Source of the DNA: JAJFGI01 sp036397065
Lineage (GTDB): Bacteria; Pseudomonadota; Alphaproteobacteria; Kiloniellales; J153
Assembly (NCBI GenBank): GCA_036397065.1
Contig: DASWJP010000215.1
Location: forward strand, 1 to 8,718
DNA length: 8,718 nucleotides
Direction of reading: 5' to 3'
Shown: positions 1 to 6,651 of the stretch, in pieces
Numbering within the stretch: the stretch's first letter is position 1
How the letters are laid out: the number at the start of each line of letters is the position of its first letter
Made by a program: the position numbers and the translations under genes
The notes under the pieces: model-generated
What the model was told of the DNA's origin: nothing
Databases searched by the model: none
What the model saw: only the letters and a program-made list of their open reading frames with translations

Positions 1-2175
1 TTCGGTCTTGTCGGTGGCGATGCGCTGCAGCGCTTCTTCCTGGGCCGCCAGACGGGAGGCCAGGCCGGCGGCCCGCTGAATCAGGTCGCTGTGACCCTGG
101 CGGGCGGTATTCAGGGCGCCAAAGGCGGCGCTCACCGCGGCGCGGGCAGCCCGCTCGGCGGCACTGCTGCGCTCGGACTCGACGCGCGCCTGGTCATGGG
201 CGCTGCGTGCCGCGGCCGCGGCCTGGGCGGCCTTGTCCAGGATGCCGCGCAAGTCCTTCAAGCGGTTGCGTTGGGCCAGGCGTTTGCCGGCGGCGGTGCG
301 GGCATCCGCCTTGACGGAAAAACCATCCCAACGCCACAGGGCGCCATCGGCCGTGACCAATCGTTGGCCGGGGGTCAGCAAGGATTGCAGGCGGTCGCCG
401 GTGGCGGCATCGGCGACGATGCCGGTTTGCGCCAAACGGCGGGCCAATGCGGCCGGGCCGCGGACCCGCTGGCTCAGGGCCTCGGCCCCGGCGGGCAGCG
501 GCGATGCGGACTCGTATGGCGCCAAGGTCGCCCAGTGCGCCGGGGCGGCGGCATCCGTCGGCGCCTTGATATCGTCTCCCAGGGCAGCCCCCAAGGCCGC
601 CTCATAGCCGGCTTCCACCGTAACCGCATCCTCGACGGGCGGCCAGTTGCCGCCGGCGGCCGGCTCCAGAATCGCGGTCAAGGCCGACGCTTCCGCCTCC
701 AGCTTGGCACGGGCGGCCTCGGCCTCTTGCAGAGCCTCGCGGGCCGCGGTGTGCCGAACCACGGCCTGGCCATGCGTGGCTTCCGTGTCCTCGGCTTGGC
801 GGCGCGCCTGCTCCAGATCGGCATCCGCCGCCTGAACCGCGGTTTCGGCGGTCCGCAGAGTCTCTTCCGAAACCTGCCCGGCGGCGAGCGCCGTGCGTTC
901 CCGTTCGGTCTCCATCGCCTGGGTGCGCAGCCGGTGCAGCCGGTCTTCCAGCTCGGCAATGCGCCGGGTCAGGCTGGTGGCGCGCGCCTCGTCGGCGGCG
1001 ATGCGTTCGGCCAGGGCGCCCAGGGCGGTCTCGCGTTCGGCCACCGCCTCCGTTGCTTCGCGCAGGGCGGCCTGGGCCGTTTGCGCGGTCGCCTCTTCCG
1101 CCGCCGTGGCGGCCTCGAGGCCGGCGCGCTCCTCGTCCAGGCGGGTGCGCGCGTCCGCCGCGTCGTTGGCCAGAGCCTGCGCCCGCGTCCTGTCGCCTTG
1201 GAGTTGGCTCAGGCGCTGTTCCGCCGATTCCTTGGCGGCGGTGGCTTGGGCCGCTTCCCGCGCCAGATTGTCGCGGTCCACCAGCAGGCGCTGCAACGCC
1301 GCCGCGGCGGCGGCTTCCGCGGCACGCAAATCGGGCAGGCTCGCGGCCGCCTCGGCCTGGACGGTCGCCCGCGCCGCCGCGGCCTGGGTGTGCTCGGCCA
1401 CGGCGCTTTCGGCGGCGGCCAGGCGTTCCCGCGCCGACGCCAGGGCCTGCCGGGCGGCCTCGGCCTCCAAATAGATCACCAGGGCTTCGGTGCGGCGGAT
1501 TTGATCGGCGATGTTGCGATAGCGGGTGGCCTGGCGGGCCTGCTTTTTCAGGCCCTGCAATTGCACCTCGAGGGCGGCGATCACATCGTCCAGGCGTTCC
1601 AGGTTGGTTTCGGCGGCGCGCAGGCGCAATTCCGCCTCGTGCCGGCGGGAGTGCAGGCCGGTGATGCCCGCGGCCTCCTCCAGCAGGGAGCGCCGGTCGG
1701 TGGCCTTGGCGCTGATGATGGTGCCGATGCGCCCCTGCGAGACCAGCGCCGTGGAATGCGCCCCGGTGGCCGCGTCGGCGAATAGCAACTGTACATCGCG
1801 GGCGCGTACTTCCTTGCCGTTGACCCGGTAGCTCGACCCGGAGCCGCGCTCGATCCGGCGCATGACTTCCAGGTGATCGTGGTCGTTGAACATGGCCGGG
1901 GCGGTGCGGTCGGAATTATCCAGGTGCAGGACCACCTCGGAGACGTTGCGCGCCGGGCGCGTCGCGCTGCCGGCGAAGATCACGTCGTCCATCTCGCCAC
2001 CGCGCATGCGCTTGGCGGAATTTTCGCCCATCACCCAGCGCAAGGCCTCGACCAGATTGGACTTGCCGCACCCGTTGGGGCCGACGATGCCGGTGACACC
2101 GGGTTCGACCAACAGGTCGGTCAAATCGACGAAGGACTTGAAGCCCGTCAACTGCAACTTGGTAAAACCTACCAC
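1..2175 (-). CDS. smc: Chromosome segregation protein SMC (partial; C-terminal part beyond the left edge)
   Basis: SMC is an ABC-type ATPase that dimerises and, with ScpA/ScpB, organises and segregates the chromosome. I translated this frame from position 2175 to the edge without a stop: 725 codons, against about 1,150 in alphaproteobacterial SMC. The N-terminal head has Walker A GPNGCGKS (residues 32-39, Lys38), the segment MRGGEMDDVIFAG (57-69) and the Q-loop region LVSQGRIG (Gln147). An Ala/Glu/Arg-rich coiled coil spans about 170-500, the hinge about 506-640 (YEAALGAALGDD and DGALWRWDGF are typical), and the returning coil begins after that. The signature motif, Walker B and C-terminal head lie outside the window. 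The start is GTG: the next residues VGFTKLQLTGFKSFVD align with the family N-terminus, and AAGGA lies 11 nt upstream. It follows the dsbA-like gene by 49 bp and is probably cotranscribed. Identity is very secure; the exact start is fairly secure. Confidence 0.97.
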   Translation of the reverse strand, partial: MVGFTKLQLTGFKSFVDLTDLLVEPGVTGIVGPNGCGKSNLVEALRWVMGENSAKRMRGGEMDDVIFAGSATRPARNVSEVVLHLDNSDRTAPAMFNDHDHLEVMRRIERGSGSSYRVNGKEVRARDVQLLFADAATGAHSTALVSQGRIGTIISAKATDRRSLLEEAAGITGLHSRRHEAELRLRAAETNLERLDDVIAALEVQLQGLKKQARQATRYRNIADQIRRTEALVIYLEAEAARQALASARERLAAAESAVAEHTQAAAARATVQAEAAASLPDLRAAEAAAAAALQRLLVDRDNLAREAAQATAAKESAEQRLSQLQGDRTRAQALANDAADARTRLDEERAGLEAATAAEEATAQTAQAALREATEAVAERETALGALAERIAADEARATSLTRRIAELEDRLHRLRTQAMETERERTALAAGQVSEETLRTAETAVQAADADLEQARRQAEDTEATHGQAVVRHTAAREALQEAEAARAKLEAEASALTAILEPAAGGNWPPVEDAVTVEAGYEAALGAALGDDIKAPTDAAAPAHWATLAPYESASPLPAGAEALSQRVRGPAALARRLAQTGIVADAATGDRLQSLLTPGQRLVTADGALWRWDGFSVKADARTAAGKRLAQRNRLKDLRGILDKAAQAAAAARSAHDQARVESERSSAAERAARAAVSAAFGALNTARQGHSDLIQRAAGLASRLAAQEEALQRIATDKTE

Positions 2176-2224
2176 CTTCGCCCGTTTCCTTATCTGTCCC
2201 GACGATTCGGCCTGGTATCTGCGG

Positions 2225-2854
2225 CTACGAGTCCGCCGCGATCTTGGAGAAGATTGCGTCGTAGTCCTCAAAGCTCTGCGCGCCCTCGATCTTGCGGCCG
2301 TTCACGATCATGGTCGGGGTCGATTCGACGTTGAATGTGGTGCGGCCGCTCTGGGCGCGGGTGATGATCTTATCCATCTCGGCTTCGTCACCGACACAGC
2401 TTTCGAATTGACCCTGGCTCATGCCGGCCAGGCGCGCGATCTGGCCCAGTTCCTGGACGGGATCGCTGGACCGGGCCCAACGGGGCTGGTTCTGGAACAG
2501 CAGGTCGAGAAAGCCGAAATACCGCTCCCCTTCCACGCAATTGGCCACCGCCGCGGCGCGCAGCGCCAGCCCATCCAGCGGATAGTGGCGGTACACCAGC
2601 CGGGCCCGGCCGTCGGCGATCCAGGTCTCCCTGATGCGCGGCAAGGCATCGGCGTGCAAGGCCGCGCAATGGGGGCAGGTGAGGGACGAATACTCGATGA
2701 TGGTCAGCTTGGCGTCCGCCGATCCCAGGATCCGGTCGTCGGGAAAGATCTCCATGGTTTGCGCCCGCGCCCGGCGCCCCGCAGATCCGGCCAAGGGTGC
2801 AGCCAACGCCGCCACGGCGAGCGATCCCAACAGTATCTGCCGACGTTTCATCAT
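2225..2854 (-). CDS. DsbA-family thiol:disulfide oxidoreductase with an N-terminal export signal
   Basis: This is a 209-residue thioredoxin-fold protein that probably oxidises or isomerises disulfides in exported proteins. The leader MMKRRQILLGSLAVAA has a twin-arginine-like start (Arg4-Arg5), a hydrophobic core and an Ala-x-Ala site (29-31) before Gln32. The active site is Cys60-Pro-His-Cys63, the same dipeptide as E. coli DsbA, inside IIEYSSLTCPHCA. The cis-proline loop is ESTPTMIVNG (Pro180). Two further cysteines occur (106 and 153). A helical insertion lies between the two halves, as in DsbA/Thioredoxin_4 proteins. An in-frame ATG 12 nt upstream (2866) gives MVGY first. I prefer 2854 (or the adjacent ATG at 2851) because GGTGGG lies 4 nt before it and the signal peptide then begins normally. 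It sits between the DUF721 gene and smc. The specific substrate and redox partner are not visible here, so no gene symbol is given. Confidence 0.93.
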   Translation of the reverse strand: MMKRRQILLGSLAVAALAAPLAGSAGRRARAQTMEIFPDDRILGSADAKLTIIEYSSLTCPHCAALHADALPRIRETWIADGRARLVYRHYPLDGLALRAAAVANCVEGERYFGFLDLLFQNQPRWARSSDPVQELGQIARLAGMSQGQFESCVGDEAEMDKIITRAQSGRTTFNVESTPTMIVNGRKIEGAQSFEDYDAIFSKIAADS

Positions 2855-2858
2855 GTAA

Positions 2859-2864
2859 CCCACC
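2859..2864 (-). promoter_or_regulatory. Ribosome binding site deciding the dsbA-like start
   Basis: GGTGGG on the minus strand lies 4 nt before the ATG at 2854 and 7 nt before the tandem ATG at 2851. No comparable purine-rich site precedes the 2866 ATG, whose own codons contain this sequence. Confidence 0.45.
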
Positions 2865-2875
2865 ATATGTTGTGC

Positions 2876-2904
2876 ATGCTACCCAGGCGACCGTCGAATC
2901 ACAA
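2876..2904 (-). promoter_or_regulatory. Candidate sigma-70 promoter for dsbA-like/smc
   Basis: Reading the minus strand, TTGTGA (2904-2899) is followed after 17 nt by TAGCAT (2881-2876). Each matches the sigma-70 consensus at four of six positions. Transcription would start near 2869, leaving a short leader before the ATG at 2854 and making the 2866 ATG an unlikely start. Prediction by eye only. Confidence 0.35.
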
Positions 2905-2906
2905 GC

Positions 2907-2970
2907 ACCGTCATGGCCGCCAAGATCGAGAACATGTGGACATCGCGCGGCCGCCAGACCCGACCATGAC
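2907..2970. repeat. Inverted repeat upstream of the dsbA-like gene (GTCATGG / CCATGAC)
   Basis: ACCGTCATGGC at 2907-2917 contains GTCATGG (2910-2916), which is inverted as CCATGAC at 2964-2970. The arms are 7 bp and their centres 54 bp apart. The near arm lies just upstream of the candidate -35 box. The same 11-mer, again paired with an inverted CCATGAC, occurs upstream of rnhB at 7411-7447. A shared operator is a possibility, not a demonstration. Confidence 0.35.
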
Positions 2971-3013
2971 AGCCGCATTCCGTGATCGCAATGGGGGCTG
3001 CCGTGAGGCGAAG

Positions 3014-3577
3014 CTAGCCGGCGTCGCCGGGGCCGCGGGGCCGGCTTTGCCGCAGGGCCCGGCCCAGGCGCTCCAAGGCGCCGCGCAGGGCGTCGTCTTC
3101 TACGGTTTCCATCTGCTGGCGCAAGGCGGCTTCCTCGGCGGCGCCGAGCGGCCGCGGCGGTGGCCGGCGGGGCTGTTTGCGTGCCGTCAGCGGCCCTTGC
3201 TGAAAGGTCAGGCGATGGATGGCGGCATAGCCATAGTGGCCGTTGATCCGCTCGATGATCTGCGGCGCCAGGTGCTGCAGCTCGAGCGCGAATCCCGGCT
3301 CCACGCGCACCAGCAAGGCGCCTTCCCGGTGGCTTCCCGGCCGGGCCGCGGCCAGCTTTTTCGGCTGGCAACGAGCAGCAATGTCGGCACCGACGATGCT
3401 GGGCCATTCGGCGATCAGACCGCCTTCGGCGAAGTCGCGCTTGCCCACCGCGCGGCGGGTCACCACGGGCAAGGTGGCGGCCAAGGCGCGCAGACCGCTG
3501 CCGCGACGCGGCGGATTGGCCGTGGGCCGCCGGGTGGTGGCGGTGCTGGCCTCTCGGGTATGCTTCGAATCGGTCAT
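3014..3577 (-). CDS. DUF721 / DciA-like protein (probable replicative helicase-loading factor)
   Basis: 187 residues. DUF721 proteins of the DciA group are proposed loaders of the replicative helicase DnaB in bacteria without DnaC or DnaI; assigning that role here is family inference. The domain begins near residue 28 and contains the typical FAEGGLIAEWPSIVGADIA stretch (49-67, Trp58, Ile-Val-Gly 61-63), then Pro72 and a second conserved part LQHLAPQIIERINGHYGY (100-117) leading to RLTFQQGPL. A basic, proline-rich linker (133-143) and a charged helix (about 146-176) follow. The N-terminal 27 residues look disordered. The reading frame stays open upstream to 3688, inside mutY on the other strand. 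I chose the ATG at 3577 because the upstream extension (MPPFFSPPFSHSS...) is unlike the family. No strong Shine-Dalgarno precedes it. It is divergent from mutY and 159 bp upstream of the dsbA-like gene. Confidence 0.88.
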   Translation of the reverse strand: MTDSKHTREASTATTRRPTANPPRRGSGLRALAATLPVVTRRAVGKRDFAEGGLIAEWPSIVGADIAARCQPKKLAAARPGSHREGALLVRVEPGFALELQHLAPQIIERINGHYGYAAIHRLTFQQGPLTARKQPRRPPPRPLGAAEEAALRQQMETVEDDALRGALERLGRALRQSRPRGPGDAG

Positions 3578-3651
3578 CGACGAATGAGAGTTTCGATGCG
3601 TGCCATGGCCTAAGTATCCCGCATCGGCGGCGAGGAGTATAGAGTTCGGCG
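3578..3651. promoter_or_regulatory. Divergent control region between the DUF721 gene and mutY
   Basis: These 74 bp must hold the start signals for both directions. They include GAGGAG at 3632-3637, 14 nt before the mutY ATG and so rather far for a ribosome site, AGAG at 3641-3644, and an 8-bp palindrome GCCATGGC at 3602-3609. I could not identify a convincing -35/-10 pair in either direction. Confidence 0.35.
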
Positions 3652-4755
3652 ATGAGTGGGAAAACGGCGGCGAGAAAAACGGCGGCACGTGGTCCGGCGC
3701 CGCGTCATGAACGCGTGCTGGCCTGGTACGATCGCCACGGCCGCGATCTGCCGTGGCGGGTGCGCGGCGGTCCGCACCCGGATCCGTATCACGTGTGGCT
3801 CTCGGAAATCATGCTGCAGCAGACCACGGTGGCCGCAGTCGCACCCTATTTCCATAAGTTTCTCCGGCTGTGGCCGACTGTAGCGGCCCTGGCGGCGGCG
3901 CCGGTCGAGGGGGTGCTGGATGCCTGGGCCGGCCTGGGCTACTACGCCCGGGCGCGCAACATGCATCGCTGTGCCCAGACGGTCTGCGCCGACTTCGATG
4001 GCGCCTTTCCGGATGACGAGGTGCGCTTGCGCGGCCTGCCCGGCATCGGGCCGTATACGGCGGCGGCGATCGCCGCCATCGCCTTCGGCCGGCGCGCCAG
4101 CGTGGTCGACGGCAACGTGGAACGGGTGGTGGCGCGCCTGCACGCGGTGGAAGCACCGCTGCCCGGTGCCAAGGCCGAGCTAGGCGATCTGGCGGCGGCG
4201 CTTCTGCCCGCCGAACCGGCGGCCGATTTCCGCTACGGGGACTTTGCCCAGGCCATGATGGATCTGGGGGCAACCGTGTGCCTGCCACGAAGCCCGCGCT
4301 GCGGCCTGTGCCCGCTGGCCGCGGATTGCGCCGGGCGGGCGGCGGGGATCGCCGACTCCTTGCCGCGCCGGGCGGCGAAGGTGCCGCGCCCCACCCGCCG
4401 GGGCGTGATCTTTTGGATCGAGGGGCCGCAGGGTGCCGTGCTCCTGCGCCGGCGGCCCAAGAGTGGCCTGCTCGGCGGTATGCTTGAGCTGCCCACGACC
4501 GATTGGCGCGAAGCGCCGTGGATCCCCGAAGAGGCGCAAGCGATGGCGCCGGCAGGTACCGCGTGGCGGCCGCTGCCGGGGCTGGTGCGCCATACCTTCA
4601 CGCACTTCCATTTGGAACTGGCGGTCTGGGTCGGGTCGGCCGTCCCGGGCGAGGCGACCGGAGATTGGGTTCCGGCGGGCGATCTGGAGAAGCTCGCCCT
4701 GCCCACGGTCATGCGCAAGGCGATGGCGCATGCCCAGGCCGCCACCAAAGGCTAG
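3652..4755 (+). CDS. mutY: Adenine DNA glycosylase MutY
   Basis: MutY removes adenine mispaired with 8-oxoguanine, starting the base-excision repair that prevents G:C to T:A changes. The 367-residue length is normal. The N-terminal catalytic domain has YHVWLSEIMLQQTTV with catalytic Glu52, a helix-hairpin-helix LPGIGPYTAAAIAAIAFG (129-146) and VVDGNVERVVAR with catalytic Asp153. The iron-sulfur loop is Cys210-x6-Cys217-x2-Cys220-x5-Cys226, the canonical spacing. From about residue 248 a NUDIX-like domain follows, as in MutY proteins that read 8-oxoG, with HTFTHFHLELAVW (314-326). All key residues are intact, so it should be active. The ATG at 3652 gives a basic Ala/Lys-rich tail before the conserved core; a GTG or other ATG further in would cut into that core. 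It is divergent from the DUF721 gene and convergent with the GNAT gene. Confidence 0.97.
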   Translation: MSGKTAARKTAARGPAPRHERVLAWYDRHGRDLPWRVRGGPHPDPYHVWLSEIMLQQTTVAAVAPYFHKFLRLWPTVAALAAAPVEGVLDAWAGLGYYARARNMHRCAQTVCADFDGAFPDDEVRLRGLPGIGPYTAAAIAAIAFGRRASVVDGNVERVVARLHAVEAPLPGAKAELGDLAAALLPAEPAADFRYGDFAQAMMDLGATVCLPRSPRCGLCPLAADCAGRAAGIADSLPRRAAKVPRPTRRGVIFWIEGPQGAVLLRRRPKSGLLGGMLELPTTDWREAPWIPEEAQAMAPAGTAWRPLPGLVRHTFTHFHLELAVWVGSAVPGEATGDWVPAGDLEKLALPTVMRKAMAHAQAATKG

Positions 4756-4771
4756 GGATCAAGATCGATTA

Positions 4772-4804
4772 TTGAACCGGCGCTGGGCCGAGCCCGTGGT
4801 TCAA
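4772..4804. terminator. Possible bidirectional terminator between convergent mutY and GNAT genes
   Basis: TTGAACC (4772-4778) pairs with GGTTCAA (4798-4804), and an inner GGGC/GCCC stem (4785-4788 with 4792-4795) closes a 3-nt loop; a 5/1-nt internal loop separates the stems. It lies in the 45-bp gap between the two stop codons and overlaps the GNAT stop. There is no clear T-run on the plus strand; on the minus strand the following bases are only moderately A/T-rich. Weak call. Confidence 0.35.
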
Positions 4805-5328
4805 GGCGCCCACAGGGCTGGCCGGCGCCATGGTTGCGGCACGGACAGCTTTCCTTGGGGAGCTTGCACAGCCTTATCCAGGCTGACCGATTGCCATGCG
4901 CAGTGCCATTCCTCCGGCAAGGGATACGGTGGCGACACGCCAGACTCGGGTCGAAAGCCGACGCGCTCATAATAGGCAGGGTCGCCGAGCACATAGACTT
5001 GGATCGCACCGGCATTCTCCAGCCGTTGCAATCCCGCGCACACGAGCGTGCTGCCGATGCCCCGCCGTTGCCAAACGGGAGCGACCGCGAGCGGTCCCAA
5101 GAGCGAGACCTTGTCAGTTCGTCCGGCGATGCCGCATGCCGTGAAAATGACATGCCCCACCAGAGCCCGATCGACAATTCCGGCAAGCGAGAGGCCGACG
5201 TGTTCTTCACTGAGCAGCTCCCTGACCAGGGGCAGCAAATCCTCGTCCGGGAAGGCGTCCGAATAGAGCGTCTCGATGGACGAAACGTCACTCAGCCGAC
5301 TTTCGCGAATTTCAATTTCTTCTATCAT
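4801..5328 (-). CDS. GNAT-family N-acetyltransferase (YhbS-like, COG3153 type)
   Basis: 175 residues with a GNAT fold: an acetyl-CoA-dependent acyltransferase of unknown substrate. Visible landmarks are the first strand and helix IEIRESRLSDVSSIETLYSDAF, a central strand SLLGPLAVAP (75-84), the pyrophosphate-binding turn Q-R-R-G-I-G (87-92), then VYVLGDPAYYERVGFRP (111-127) and a C-terminal PPYPLPEEW motif (133-141). The last two are typical of the YhbS subgroup. The ATG at 5328 starts directly before the first strand; there is no strong Shine-Dalgarno. The gene and the 181 bp upstream are clearly less GC-rich than mutY or ccrM; its first codons (ATA, GAA, ATT, AGT) are of a kind rare in the neighbours. 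This suggests a later arrival. It is convergent with mutY and lies downstream of ccrM on the same strand. Confidence 0.9.
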   Translation of the reverse strand: MIEEIEIRESRLSDVSSIETLYSDAFPDEDLLPLVRELLSEEHVGLSLAGIVDRALVGHVIFTACGIAGRTDKVSLLGPLAVAPVWQRRGIGSTLVCAGLQRLENAGAIQVYVLGDPAYYERVGFRPESGVSPPYPLPEEWHCAWQSVSLDKAVQAPQGKLSVPQPWRRPALWAP

Positions 5329-5400
5329 GTCCGCGGTATCAAATAGATCGCAATGATTGGTTCAGGCTTGCCTTGGTCGATCACGGAATTAAACCTTGCA

Positions 5401-5426
5401 TTCCCGGCCATGCCGGCCGCCAGGAA
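5401..5426. terminator. Weak hairpin in the ccrM-GNAT spacer
   Basis: TTCC-CGGCC (5401-5409) can pair with GGCCG (5415-5419) and GGAA (5423-5426), leaving a 5-nt loop and a 3-nt bulge. On the minus strand it is followed by GGTTTAATT rather than a true T-run, so it could weakly end ccrM transcription. The rest of this 181-bp spacer (5329-5509) is AT-richer than the surroundings, and I see no gene in it. Confidence 0.2.
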
Positions 5427-5509
5427 CCTGCTCAATACGACAAGCGGGTGCTGCAAACAGCGAAATCGCAACCGCGGCAACTATCGCTTTTTAGCCGGGT
5501 GTCCTGACC

Positions 5510-6577
5510 CTAGTTGAGTTCGGCGCGCACCTTTTGCCGCAGCACGTCGATGGGCATCAGCTTGCCCTCCACGGCGACACACCAGAATTGCCAGCCGTTG
5601 CACGCCGGGGCACCCTGCACATGGGCGCCGACCTGGTGGATGGAGCCCTTGAAATCGGCGGTGATCAGGGTGCCGTCGGCGCGCACCTTGGCCTGCCAGC
5701 GGCGGTTCGGGCTGAACAGGACGGTGCCGGGCTCCAGCAGGCCGCGCTCGACCAGAGTGCCGAAGGGGATGCGCGGCTGCTCGCGCGGCGAGGGGGTGTC
5801 GATCACCTCCAGATCGTTTGCGGGGCGGACCTTGGCGATGCGTGCCCGCGCCAGATCGGCGTAGGTGGCCTCGCGCTCGAAGGCGATAAAGCGGCGGCCG
5901 AGGCGCTTGGCCACGGCGGCGGTGGTGCCACTGCCGGCGAAGGGGTCGAGGACCACGTGGCCCGGTTTCGTCGAGGCCAGGATGATCCGGTGCAGCAGAG
6001 CCTCCGGCTTTTGCGTCGGATGCGCCTTGTTGCCGTCGCCGTCGCGCAGACGCTCGCCGCCGGTGCACAACGGGATCAGCCAATCGCTGCGCATCTGCAA
6101 ATCTTCGTTCAGGGCCTTCATGGCCGCGTAGTTGAAGGTATAACGGGCATCCTTGTCCTTGGCCGCCCAGATCAGGGTCTCGTGCGCGTTGGTGAAACGG
6201 CGGCCGCGGAAGTTGGGCATGGGATTGGATTTGCGCCAGATGACGTCATTGAGAATCCAATAGTTCAGATCCTGCAACTGGGTGCCGACGCGGAAAATGT
6301 TGTGGTAGCTGCCGATCACCCACAGGGCGCCATCCTCGCGCAGCACCCGGCGGGCGGCGCGCAGCCAGCGGCGGGTGAAGTCGTCATAGGCAGCAAAGCC
6401 GTCGAAGCGGTCCCACGCCTCGTCGACGCCGTCGACCCGGGTGTTGTTGGGGCGGAGCAGCTCGCCCTCGAGTTGCAGGTTGTAGGGCGGATCGGCAAAG
6501 ATCATGTGGACGGAGCTTTCCGGCAGGCGCTCCATCAACTCGATGCAATCGCCGACCTCGACGACATTGGTTCGCAT
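5510..6577 (-). CDS. ccrM: Cell-cycle-regulated adenine DNA methyltransferase CcrM (GANTC)
   Basis: 355 residues, close to the usual CcrM length. CcrM methylates adenine in GANTC; in Caulobacter it acts late in replication, and the hemimethylated-to-methylated switch times cell-cycle genes. Beta-class order is visible: catalytic DPPYN at 29-33 first, then the AdoMet motif DPFAGSGTT at 211-219. Long stretches such as IGSYHNIFRVG, WRKSNPMPNF and KAHPTQKPEALL match Caulobacter CcrM. The C-terminal CcrM-specific domain (from about 268; IPFGTLVERGLL and APACNGWQFW) is complete and ends in Asn like the Caulobacter protein. This separates it from restriction-modification methyltransferases, and no endonuclease gene is nearby. 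The frame is open 33 nt further to 6610; I chose 6577 because GGTGGAG lies 3 nt before its ATG and MRTNVVEVGDCIE matches the family start. It follows rnhB by 72 bp, a spacer rich in GANTC. Confidence 0.97.
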   Translation of the reverse strand: MRTNVVEVGDCIELMERLPESSVHMIFADPPYNLQLEGELLRPNNTRVDGVDEAWDRFDGFAAYDDFTRRWLRAARRVLREDGALWVIGSYHNIFRVGTQLQDLNYWILNDVIWRKSNPMPNFRGRRFTNAHETLIWAAKDKDARYTFNYAAMKALNEDLQMRSDWLIPLCTGGERLRDGDGNKAHPTQKPEALLHRIILASTKPGHVVLDPFAGSGTTAAVAKRLGRRFIAFEREATYADLARARIAKVRPANDLEVIDTPSPREQPRIPFGTLVERGLLEPGTVLFSPNRRWQAKVRADGTLITADFKGSIHQVGAHVQGAPACNGWQFWCVAVEGKLMPIDVLRQKVRAELN

Positions 6578-6580
6578 AGG

Positions 6581-6587
6581 CTCCACC
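6581..6587 (-). promoter_or_regulatory. Ribosome binding site for ccrM
   Basis: GGTGGAG on the minus strand, followed by CCT and the ATG at 6577. It supports this start over the in-frame upstream ATG at 6610. Confidence 0.55.
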
Positions 6588-6608
6588 CCCCGCGGCGGCA
6601 AAGGGCGC

Positions 6609-6637
6609 ATCCTGAGTCAACGGGGAGTCCCCGTCAA
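6609..6637 (-). promoter_or_regulatory. Candidate ccrM promoter embedded in GANTC sites
   Basis: On the minus strand TTGACG (6637-6632, five of six consensus bases) is followed after exactly 17 nt by CAGGAT (6614-6609, three of six). Transcription would start near 6602, about 25 nt before the ccrM ATG. GANTC sites fall in the spacer, across the edge of the -10 element and directly upstream of the -35. No TTAA-type CtrA half sites are present in this spacer. Confidence 0.4.
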
Positions 6638-6651
6638 GAGTCTTCTGAGTC
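6614..6651. repeat. Cluster of four GANTC (CcrM target) sites
   Basis: GAGTC occurs at 6614-6618, 6625-6629, 6638-6642 and 6647-6651. The first and last are part of a perfect 9-bp direct repeat CTGAGTCAA (6612-6620 and 6645-6653). The second is the centre of the palindrome ACGGGGAGTCCCCGT (6620-6634). The last overlaps the rnhB stop codon. Confidence 0.9.

Noticed and set aside
91..1785. 564-codon open frame on the plus strand opposite smc
   Set aside because: It is antisense to the SMC head, coiled coil and hinge, which are unmistakable. GC-rich codon bias keeps the opposite frame open; the translation is Gly/Arg/Gln-rich without any recognisable domain.
1886..3613. 575-codon plus-strand open frame across smc start, dsbA-like and DUF721 genes
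   Set aside because: It runs antisense across three recognised genes and their spacers, with no domain or ribosome site. Shadow frame.
3578..3688. N-terminal extension of the DUF721 protein to 3688
   Set aside because: It overlaps the mutY start on the other strand, its residues do not resemble the family, and it would leave no room for the divergent promoter.
4869..4877. DnaA-box-like TTATCCAGG
   Set aside because: It mismatches the consensus TTATNCACA at two of nine bases, lies alone inside the GNAT coding region, and no cluster or AT-rich unwinding element accompanies it.
5389..5392. Single TTAA as a CtrA half site upstream of the GNAT gene
   Set aside because: No partner TTAA at the 7-nt spacing, and a single 4-mer in AT-richer DNA carries no weight.
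5510..6577. Restriction-modification system
   Set aside because: The methyltransferase carries the CcrM C-terminal domain and is flanked by rnhB, with no endonuclease gene in the window; a solitary cell-cycle enzyme fits better.
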